From Verrucomicrobiota bacterium (lineage in GTDB: Bacteria; Verrucomicrobiota; Verrucomicrobiia; Limisphaerales; CAIQOK01), in the NCBI GenBank assembly GCA_025363535.1, contig JANYDP010000583.1, positions 1 through 5,654 of the forward strand: a stretch of 5,654 nucleotides of DNA. The letters are read 5' to 3'. Positions within the stretch are counted from its first letter, which is position 1. Each line of letters begins with the position of its first letter. The notes below the pieces were generated by a model. That model was not told the DNA's origin. It did no database searches and saw nothing but the letters and a program-made list of their open reading frames with translations. The position numbers and the translations under genes are program-made. This document shows, in pieces, positions 1 to 5,413 of the stretch.

Positions 1-35
1 CTCACAAGCGAAGCGATGAATAAAGAAATTCAAAT

Positions 36-136
36 GAACGAACACCGAACATCAAAGATCAAACGTCGAACATCGGGGTTTGACCATCCGCGCCTTCATT
101 CGATGTTCAGAATTCGATGTTCAGAATTCGATGTTT
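36..136. repeat. GAACATC / GATGTTC inverted and tandem repeat cluster
   Basis: Two kinds of repetition are visible. On the right, a 14-base unit ATTCGATGTTCAGA occurs at 98-111 and 112-125, followed by a partial third copy at 126-135, so the tract is tandem with a period not divisible by three. On the left, GAACATC occurs at 47-53 and GAACATCG at 68-75. These are reverse complements of GATGTTC (116-122) and CGATGTTC (101-108), so nested hairpins with 7-8 bp arms can form. I associate this kind of GAACATCGAA-type sequence with dispersed intergenic repeats in Pedosphaera-like genomes; that link is from memory and not tested here. It reads through in frame as an unlikely Arg/His/Ser-rich peptide, so it is probably not true coding sequence even though it adjoins or enters the next gene. 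Confidence 0.6.
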
Positions 137-888
137 CCCGCCTTCGTTCCCACTTCTGCGCTTTATTGATGGGCGTTGTGGCCGTGCAGGCTTTCACTGT
201 CGGTGCCCAGCCCACCAACACTCCTTCCTCGGCGAACTACTCGACGTTCGGAAAGTTCATCAGCGAGCGGAACATTTTCAATCCGAACCGCTACGCCAAG
301 GCCGCCAACACGAAGTATGTTCCGCGCACCCGCACCGTGCGCCGGAACAGTTTTGCACTGGCCGGCACGATGAGTTACGACGAGGGCGAGACCGCCGGCC
401 GCCATGCGTTCTTCGACGGCACGAGCGGGGATTACCGCAAGGTGTTGCAGGTGGACGGCACCATTGCCGTTTTCAAAATCGCCGCCATTACGCCGGAGTT
501 TGTAACGCTGTTGCTTGACACCAACACGACCGTTTTGAAAATCGGCCAGCAGATGCGCGACGATGGCCGGGGCCATTGGGCGCTTTCGACGGAAAATATT
601 TCCTTCGCGCAAAACTCCGGTGGCGGGCGGCGCGGTTTTCGCGGGCAGCGTGGTGAAACCAGCGGCGAAACGCCGTCGGAGAATTCTGACACGAACGCGC
701 CGGACGGCGGGGCCATGTCCGACCTGGGTGCCGATCAAGGCGAGCCGACCGCCGACACCGCTGAACCCGCCGCCGACAACACCCCGGCAGAAACCGTGAC
801 CTTGCCAGCCGGGCCGGCGAGCGATGCGCTCCGCCGCCTGATGGAACTCCGGGCGCAGGAAGAACAACAATCTGGAAATCGAAATTAA
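103..888 (+). CDS. GspC/PilP-like periplasmic HR-domain protein
   Basis: Probable periplasmic connector of a type II secretion-like system. The frame is open from ATG 16 (290 residues), but its first 29 residues are repeat-derived, so I start at ATG 103 (261 residues); neither start has a convincing ribosome site. Numbered from ATG 16, a signal-type hydrophobic segment spans about residues 47-63, with a possible cleavage site V-G-A before Gln65. The motif ERNIFNP (84-90) resembles the RNLF-type motif preceding the GspC homology region. Residues 112-180 read like an HR beta-domain: ALAGTM, then a Tyr-Arg-Lys-Val-Leu stretch, a Gly turn, and VTLLLDTNTTVLKIGQQM. Residues 190-260 are Gly/Glu/Asp/Pro-rich and likely disordered. 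The tail (268-285) is a short charged helix, not a PDZ domain. It lies 4 bases before the secretin N-domain gene, matching the usual gspC-gspD order. The family call is by eye; an unrelated exported protein is possible. Confidence 0.62.
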   Translation: MFRIRCSEFDVSRLRSHFCALLMGVVAVQAFTVGAQPTNTPSSANYSTFGKFISERNIFNPNRYAKAANTKYVPRTRTVRRNSFALAGTMSYDEGETAGRHAFFDGTSGDYRKVLQVDGTIAVFKIAAITPEFVTLLLDTNTTVLKIGQQMRDDGRGHWALSTENISFAQNSGGGRRGFRGQRGETSGETPSENSDTNAPDGGAMSDLGADQGEPTADTAEPAADNTPAETVTLPAGPASDALRRLMELRAQEEQQSGNRN

Positions 889-892
889 GAAT

Positions 893-2158
893 ATGAAAAC
901 GACAAATGTAATTCTCCTGGCGGCGATTTTGACCGCCATCACTTTCCGCGCGTCGGCGCAAACCGCCGCACCCGTTCCGGCGGCAAAGTCCGCGCCCGCC
1001 GAGGTGACGGTGGACGACGCCATCGCCACCAATGCGCCGGTGGCCACCAGCACCGGCGGCACCAACGGCCTACGGCTGAATTTCAGCAATGTGCCCTTGG
1101 AGCTGGTCTTGAAATATCTCAGCGACGCGGCGGGCTTTCACATCGTCATGGACACGCAGGTCAAGGGCAACGTCACTGTCATCAGCAGCCACGCGATGAC
1201 GAAAGATGACGCGGTGGTTTTGCTCAACACCGTGCTGAACAAGAACGGTTACGCCGCGATCCGCAACGAGCAGTTCCTCACCATCGTGGACAAGAGCGAC
1301 GCGAAGAGCCGCAACATCCCGGTCATCGTGCAAAGCGATCCGGCGCTGGTGCCGAACAACGACATCATCGTCACGCAGATTATTCCGTTGCGGTTCGTGG
1401 AGGCGGGGCAGTTGGTGAAGGATTTGTCGCCGTTTGTTTCCCAGTCGGCCACGATCATCGCAAACGAGGCGGGCAACTCCATCGTCATCACCGACACGCA
1501 GGCGAACATCCGGCACCTGTGCGAGATCATCAAGGCGATTGACTCGAGCGCCGAGGCCTCGACGGAAATCCGTGTGTTCCATTTGCAACACGCCAATCCG
1601 ACCGATGTCGCAACCTTGTTGGGCGGAGTGTTCCCATCGCAAAGTTCCTCCGGCGGCAGCCAGACGCCCGTTCGGTTCGGCGGTGGCGGCGGGCCGGGCG
1701 GATTTTTTGCCCGAATGATGGGTGGTGGCGGCGGCGGAAATGCCGGTGGCGGTGCGAGCGGTGGCAGTCAGAACGACCGCATCCGCAAACAGACGCAGGT
1801 CGTGGCGGTGGCGGATTTGCGCACGTCCTCGGTGGTGGTGACGGCGCAGAAAGATTTGATGGAGCAGATCGCCAGCATGATTGACCAGATTGACGTGAGC
1901 TCGACGCGCGATCAGAAAGTTTACGTGTACCATCTGGATCAAGGCGATCCGCAGGCGGCGGCGGCGGTGTTGCAGGGGATGTTCCCGAGCAGCAGCACGT
2001 CGCGCAGCGGCACCAGTTCGTCGCAGAACAGCGCGCTGCAAACCCGCGAAACCCAGAACGCCAGCTCCATCGGGAATTCGTCCTCCTCCTCTTCCAGCAC
2101 CTTGGGCGGCAATCGCGGCGGCACCGGCGGTGGCGGCGGCAATCGGGGCGGATTCTAA
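893..2158 (+). CDS. gspD: Secretin N-domain protein (N-terminal half of a split GspD)
   Basis: Periplasmic ring portion of a type II-like secretin, without the membrane pore. Of 421 residues, 1-22 form a signal peptide ending A-S-A before Gln23. A Pro/Ala linker follows. N0 spans about 59-134 (LRLNFSNVPLELVLKYLSD, then GFHIVMD, then FLTIVD). N1 spans about 156-218 (IIPLRFVEAGQLVKDLSPF, NSIVITDTQANI, IIKAID). N2 spans about 225-337, interrupted at 251-297 by a Gly/Ser-rich insert. Residues 340-366 (QKVYVYHLDQGDPQAAAAVL, QGMFP) are only the first half of N3; the rest (367-421) is a Ser/Gly-rich tail ending GGNRGGF. The secretin barrel expected next is absent and is encoded by the following gene. 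ATG 893 is chosen because it gives a clean signal peptide 4 bases after the previous stop. GspD proteins are normally a single chain of roughly 650-800 residues, so this one is about half size. Domain family is clear; T2SS versus another secretin system is less so. Confidence 0.85.
   Translation: MKTTNVILLAAILTAITFRASAQTAAPVPAAKSAPAEVTVDDAIATNAPVATSTGGTNGLRLNFSNVPLELVLKYLSDAAGFHIVMDTQVKGNVTVISSHAMTKDDAVVLLNTVLNKNGYAAIRNEQFLTIVDKSDAKSRNIPVIVQSDPALVPNNDIIVTQIIPLRFVEAGQLVKDLSPFVSQSATIIANEAGNSIVITDTQANIRHLCEIIKAIDSSAEASTEIRVFHLQHANPTDVATLLGGVFPSQSSSGGSQTPVRFGGGGGPGGFFARMMGGGGGGNAGGGASGGSQNDRIRKQTQVVAVADLRTSSVVVTAQKDLMEQIASMIDQIDVSSTRDQKVYVYHLDQGDPQAAAAVLQGMFPSSSTSRSGTSSSQNSALQTRETQNASSIGNSSSSSSSTLGGNRGGTGGGGGNRGGF
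1678..1773 (+). repeat. Gly-rich low-complexity insert within N2
   Basis: A run of GGC/GGT-type codons encodes a Gly-rich stretch (about residues 263-291 of the secretin N-domain protein), broken by a Phe-Phe-Ala-Arg-Met-Met island. It lies between the first beta-alpha half and the second half of the N2 domain, where secretin N-domains tolerate loop insertions. It is imperfect rather than a clean tandem array. Confidence 0.7.
2083..2155 (+). repeat. Ser-rich then Gly-rich low-complexity C-terminal tail
   Basis: A TCC/AGC-type run encodes a poly-Ser stretch (about residues 397-402), followed by Gly-rich sequence with two GGNRGG elements just before the stop at 2156-2158. It occupies the position of the N3 loop in a normal secretin and is mirrored by the Gly-rich start of the next mature protein. 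Confidence 0.65.
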
Positions 2159-2192
2159 ACGGCGGCCAAAAACTATTTATCGAGCGACCATT

Positions 2193-3419
2193 ATGAACAA
2201 ACAACTTTCCAAAAAAATTATCGCCGGCGCGCTGGTGCTGCTGGCGGGAGGAATTCTGCAGCTCCCCGCGCAGCAACGCGGCGGTGGCGGTGGTTTCGGC
2301 GGCGGCGGCTTTGGTGGGTTTGGGGGCTTCGGCGGCGGTTTTGGCGGCGGTGGGAACAACGCCAGTCGTAGCGGCACCAGCGGCTCATACAACGCCAACG
2401 GCGCCGTCGGCACGGCCACGATCACGGTGGATCCCGACACCCACAACATCGTGTTCAGCACGGACGAGCAGACCGCCGAGCAGATACGCCAGGTGTTGCG
2501 CAATCTGGACCGCCCCAAGCCGCAGGTGTTGATCAAGGTGGTTTTCCTCCAGGTGACGCACAAAGACACGACCGACATCGGCATCGAAGGCACGTTTGGA
2601 AATTACCTGGGCAACTCCCTGACCAGCAGCGTGGCCAATGTGTTTGGCGCGAACGGACTCAACACGATCACCACCAACTTCAACTTCTCCGGCCCGGCGG
2701 GAGCCATCCCGGCCCTCACTCAGTCCGGCGCGGGCGCGGGCATGTATCAAATACTCGGCAGTGATTTTCAGGCCACGCTCCGGGCCATCGCGACGGCGGG
2801 CAAATCCGAAGTGCTGTCGCGGCCTTCCGTCCTCGCACGCGACGGTCAGCCGGCGACCATCACCGTCGGCCAGTCCGTGCCGCTCATCTCTTCCGTCTCG
2901 TACTCGGGCATCGCCAACATTCCCGTCAACAACGTGACCTACACCGACGTGGGCATCATCCTGAAAGTCACGCCGTACATTTCTCCCGAGGGTTACGTGG
3001 AGATGATCGTGTCGCCGCAAAATTCTGCCATCAATCCCGACAAGAGCCAGTGGCCGACGATTTCGGCGGGCGTCCAGGCACCGGTGATTGACATCAGTTC
3101 AGCGGACACCGTGGTGATCACGCCGGATTCGCAGACCGTCGTCATTGGCGGACTAATGGGCAGCACCAAGGCCGCCAGCGAAAGCAAGGTGCCGTTCCTC
3201 GGCGACATTCCGGTGCTGGGCAATCTCTTCAAACGCAAAGTCACGGCGGCGGGAAAAAACGAGCTGCTGATTTTCCTCACGCCGCACATCGTGCAGGCTC
3301 CCGGTCAACTGGCCGCGCTGACCACCAGCGAACAAAATCACATGCTCACCCCGAAATCCTATTCAGAAGAGGAACTGAATCGCTTCCTCGAAAAAGTCCC
3401 GGCGAAAAAGAAAAAGTAG
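2193..3419 (+). CDS. gspD: Secretin pore protein (C-terminal half of a split GspD)
   Basis: Outer-membrane channel subunit of a type II-like secretion system, 408 residues. The frame is open from ATG 2130, but ATG 2193 is preferred: it begins a classical signal peptide (MNKQLSKK, hydrophobic 9-24, cleavage near P-A-Q 25-27) and avoids overlapping the upstream gene. Residues 29-54 are a Gly/Phe-rich head. Residues 72-107 (ATITVDPDTHNIVFST, then EQIRQVLRNLD) are the second half of an N3 domain. Residues 111-370 are the secretin barrel, with QVLIKVVFLQV, VLSRPSVLARDGQPATITVG (207-226), YTDVGIILKVTPYIS (250-264), VPFLGDIPVLGNLFK (333-347) and ELLIFLTPHIV (357-367). A charged tail ends SEEELNRFLEKVP plus Lys residues, at the place of the pilotin-binding S domain. 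N0-N2 and half of N3 are missing but encoded 34 bases upstream. The pore family is certain; assembly with the upstream product is inferred. Confidence 0.9.
   Translation: MNKQLSKKIIAGALVLLAGGILQLPAQQRGGGGGFGGGGFGGFGGFGGGFGGGGNNASRSGTSGSYNANGAVGTATITVDPDTHNIVFSTDEQTAEQIRQVLRNLDRPKPQVLIKVVFLQVTHKDTTDIGIEGTFGNYLGNSLTSSVANVFGANGLNTITTNFNFSGPAGAIPALTQSGAGAGMYQILGSDFQATLRAIATAGKSEVLSRPSVLARDGQPATITVGQSVPLISSVSYSGIANIPVNNVTYTDVGIILKVTPYISPEGYVEMIVSPQNSAINPDKSQWPTISAGVQAPVIDISSADTVVITPDSQTVVIGGLMGSTKAASESKVPFLGDIPVLGNLFKRKVTAAGKNELLIFLTPHIVQAPGQLAALTTSEQNHMLTPKSYSEEELNRFLEKVPAKKKK
2277..2356 (+). repeat. GGF-type Gly/Phe-rich low-complexity head
   Basis: Imperfect repeats of GGCGGC-TTT/TTC and GGTGGGTTTGGG encode GGGGF, GGF and GGGF units (residues 29-54 of the pore protein) directly after the signal peptide. 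The Phe spacing at 2 to 4 Gly residues is regular enough to be called a repeat tract. It immediately precedes the second half of N3. Confidence 0.7.
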
Positions 3420-3450
3420 CCGATCCTCACACTGTTAAATCTGCCGCCGC

Positions 3451-5010
3451 ATGGAACCCTCACGCCGCCGCACTCTCGTTTACGGACTCCTGTCCGTTGC
3501 TTGGATCGTGGTGGTCGTCTGGCAGATGAGCGAACACGCCGGGTTGGTGGAGGGCGGCCGGAATTATCTGCGCCGGAATTCGCGGGCGATTGCCAATACG
3601 CTCGGAGCCGTCGTGCGCGGCCAGCAATTTCGCGGCGCGGTCTTTCGCGACCGGCTGGAACCCGTGCTGAACGAACTGGTCAACAGCGGCACCAATCAAA
3701 TGACCAAGTCCACGGAGCTTGTCTCCATCGTGCTGCTCAACGCGAACGATGAACCCGTCGCCTTCGCCGGCCGGCCGTTTGATCCTGAGTTGAAAAACAA
3801 CCTCCAGGAAGGCGACGAACGCTGGGGCACCAGAACCGTCACGATGGTTTATCCGTTGCGCGGCGCGAGCCTCACGCCGGATGGCGGCACGAACACCCAA
3901 GGCCCGTTCATCCTCGAACCGCCCACCAATAATGCGCGCCGCTTTCCCCGCCGGGAATCACGTCCGCCCGAACCCGGCAGCATGGAGACCAACCCGCCGA
4001 TGCAGAATCCGCCGGACAGCGCGCCGCCGGACGGCCCGGGCTTCGCCCCGCCCAACCGGGGCGAACGCGGCGGTCCGCCGCCCGGCGAAGGCGACCGGAC
4101 GCGCCGGCCTTTTTGGTCGCGTGGTTTGAACGACGCGGAGTACCAGGCCATGATCCAGAAACGCGAGTTGCATGGACTCGTCATCACGCTGTCCACGGAA
4201 GTTTTCCAAGCCTTCGCCCGCCACGACCTCTGGTTGCGCTATGTGATCTGTTTCTTCGCCGGCGTTTCCGCGATTGGTGCGGGCCTGGCGTGGCGCAACC
4301 TCACAAAAAGTTCTGATCTGCAAATCCGCCTCATCCGTGCCAGTGAACTCAACACGCATCTCAAGGAGATGAACCTTGCCGCCGCCGGCCTCGCGCATGA
4401 GACGCGCAATCCGCTCAACATCATCCGCGGCATGGCGCAGATGCTTTCCAAAAACCCGGACGCCCTCGCCGAGACCCGCGACAAGTCCCGCGCCATCGTG
4501 GACGAGGTGGACAAAGTCACGGCACAGTTAAACGAGTTCATCAACTACTCGCGCCCGCGCGAAATCCGCCGCACCGCGCTCCCGCTGACCGCCGCGTTGA
4601 ACGAGGTTGCCCGCGCTTTGAGCTACGATATCGAGGAGAAAAAAATCCGGATCGAAGTGAGCGGCGAGCCGCTCACCATCGAAGCCGACGAGCAATTATT
4701 CCGGCAGGCTTTGTTCAATCTGGTGTTGAACGCCACGCAGGCCGTGAGTGAAGGCGGCCAGATTCAAATTGTCACGCAGCGGCACGATGCGGGTGCGGCC
4801 ATTGAAATCCGTGACGACGGACCCGGTGTCCCGCCCGAGCGCCGGCAGGAAATTTTCAAGCCCTACTTCACCACGCACCAAAAGGGAACCGGCCTGGGCC
4901 TTGCGGTCGTGCAGCAAATCGTCCTAGCGCACGGCTGGGAGATTGAATGTCTGGCCAACGAACCCAGGGGCGCGATCTTCCGGCTCACGCATTTGAAACT
5001 GGCTGGCTGA
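3451..5010 (+). CDS. Membrane sensor histidine kinase
   Basis: Two-component sensor kinase, 519 residues. TM1 is about residues 8-26 and TM2 about 261-281, leaving a periplasmic region of some 230 residues between them. That region starts with a helical part (30-90) and a small alpha/beta-like part (90-140), then a Pro/Gly/Arg-rich disordered stretch (156-222). The cytoplasmic part has a dimerisation/phosphoacceptor segment AAGLAHETRNPLNIIRGMAQ with His316 as the expected phosphorylation site. The catalytic domain has an N box with Asn427 (FNLVLNATQAV), a G1 box DDGPGV (455-460), an F box around IFKPYFTT (468-475) and a G2 box GTGLGL (479-484), so all catalytic motifs are intact. The HExRNPL form resembles the NtrB/ZraS type, whose partners are often sigma-54 activators, but no response regulator follows. 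It starts 31 bases after the secretin gene, suggesting cotranscription. The ATG 3451 start gives a sensible TM1; no clear ribosome site precedes it. The signal sensed is unknown. Confidence 0.92.
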   Translation: MEPSRRRTLVYGLLSVAWIVVVVWQMSEHAGLVEGGRNYLRRNSRAIANTLGAVVRGQQFRGAVFRDRLEPVLNELVNSGTNQMTKSTELVSIVLLNANDEPVAFAGRPFDPELKNNLQEGDERWGTRTVTMVYPLRGASLTPDGGTNTQGPFILEPPTNNARRFPRRESRPPEPGSMETNPPMQNPPDSAPPDGPGFAPPNRGERGGPPPGEGDRTRRPFWSRGLNDAEYQAMIQKRELHGLVITLSTEVFQAFARHDLWLRYVICFFAGVSAIGAGLAWRNLTKSSDLQIRLIRASELNTHLKEMNLAAAGLAHETRNPLNIIRGMAQMLSKNPDALAETRDKSRAIVDEVDKVTAQLNEFINYSRPREIRRTALPLTAALNEVARALSYDIEEKKIRIEVSGEPLTIEADEQLFRQALFNLVLNATQAVSEGGQIQIVTQRHDAGAAIEIRDDGPGVPPERRQEIFKPYFTTHQKGTGLGLAVVQQIVLAHGWEIECLANEPRGAIFRLTHLKLAG

Positions 5011-5047
5011 TTGGCGGGTGACGGTTACACCTCTGATCGTAATCAGC
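5006..5047. terminator. Possible bidirectional terminator between convergent genes
   Basis: GCTGATT (5006-5012) and AATCAGC (5041-5047) are perfect inverted arms that contain the stop codons of the two converging genes. Within the 28-base loop, GGTG (5017-5020) and CACC (5028-5031) can form a smaller nested stem. No U-tract follows on either side, so intrinsic termination would be weak. The placement between convergent genes is the main support. Confidence 0.25.
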
Positions 5048-5357
5048 GGGACTTGCCAGGCTTCTTGCCAACCCGCCGCTTGGGAAGACGCGGCAATTCA
5101 GGAGCCAATAATTCATGAATCTCTAAACCATAGGCATGTGCCAAGCATTCCACAGTTGAAATGCGCAACTCCCTTTTACGACCTGCTTCAACTGCCTGAT
5201 AATGCTTGTACGACAGCCCAGACTTCTCGGCGACAACTTCCTGCGTGTAACCGTGGAGCTGTCTGAGTTCCAATAGTCGCGTCAAAAGCCGACTCAATGT
5301 ATCTGCGCGTTCCAAGCACCGAACACATTGGAAGATTTCACTTGCTGCAAACACCAC
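5043..5357 (-). CDS. XRE-type helix-turn-helix transcriptional regulator
   Basis: Small DNA-binding protein of the Cro/CI (XRE) class, up to 104 residues. The HTH lies at about residues 25-85: a first helix LLTRLLELRQLHG, the TQEVVAEKSGLS turn (38-49), a recognition helix YKHYQAVEAGR (50-60), then ISTVECLAHAYGLEIHELL. The tail (89-104) is Pro/Lys/Arg-rich and basic. No ATG is available in this frame. GTG at 5357 is the furthest start, but the first 20 residues before LSRLL are unlike the fold, so TTG at 5315 or 5297 (a GGAA lies a little upstream of the latter) may be the true start. The stop overlaps the end of an inverted repeat 32 bases from the kinase gene, which converges on it. It is divergent from the exported-protein gene starting at 5414, so that gene or itself is the natural target. 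The family is clear; the target is inferred. Confidence 0.85.
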   Translation of the reverse strand: MVFAASEIFQCVRCLERADTLSRLLTRLLELRQLHGYTQEVVAEKSGLSYKHYQAVEAGRKRELRISTVECLAHAYGLEIHELLAPELPRLPKRRVGKKPGKSR

Positions 5358-5413
5358 CTTGCGGTAGTCTCGATTTGGCTCAGGGTGAGGAATTCAATTT
5401 CAAAGAAAATCCT
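5358..5413. promoter_or_regulatory. Divergent intergenic region, likely promoter/operator
   Basis: This 56-base gap separates the regulator start (if GTG 5357 is used) from the oppositely directed exported-protein gene, so promoters for both should lie here or just inside the regulator's 5' end. It is clearly more A/T-rich toward the exported gene. A GAATTC palindrome with flanking A/T is visible near 5389-5395. I see no consensus -35/-10 pair I would defend and no clear operator dyad; the call rests on gene arrangement. Confidence 0.4.

Noticed and set aside
1..19. End of an upstream gene overlapping ATG 16 as ATGA
   Set aside because: A TGA at 17-19 closes one forward frame, but only five codons of it are visible and a neighbouring frame also closes at 21-23. 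There is too little sequence to support a gene.
98..135. CRISPR array
   Set aside because: The 14-base units are directly adjacent with no spacers, and there are fewer than three full copies.
163..1089. 308-codon open frame on the - strand
   Set aside because: It is antisense to the HR-domain gene and the start of the secretin gene, is rich in Arg/Ala/Gly/Val as expected of a GC-rich shadow frame, and shows no recognisable domain.
1070..2041. 323-codon open frame on the - strand
   Set aside because: It is antisense to clear secretin N-domains; its Arg/His/Asp-rich composition is typical of reverse-complement frames.
2130..2192. N-terminal extension of the pore gene from ATG 2130
   Set aside because: It overlaps the end of the upstream secretin gene in another frame and would put 21 hydrophilic residues before a perfect signal peptide. 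ATG 2193 is the better start.
2100..2300. A simple frameshift or sequencing error splitting one gspD gene
   Set aside because: Between the halves there is a stop, a 34-base non-coding gap and a complete signal peptide with basic, hydrophobic and cleavage regions. One inserted or deleted base cannot create that.
2385..3020. 211-codon open frame on the - strand
   Set aside because: It is antisense to the conserved secretin barrel; no signal peptide or motif.
5018..5266. 82-codon + strand frame after the kinase, as a possible response regulator
   Set aside because: It overlaps the XRE gene on the other strand and has no receiver or HTH features.
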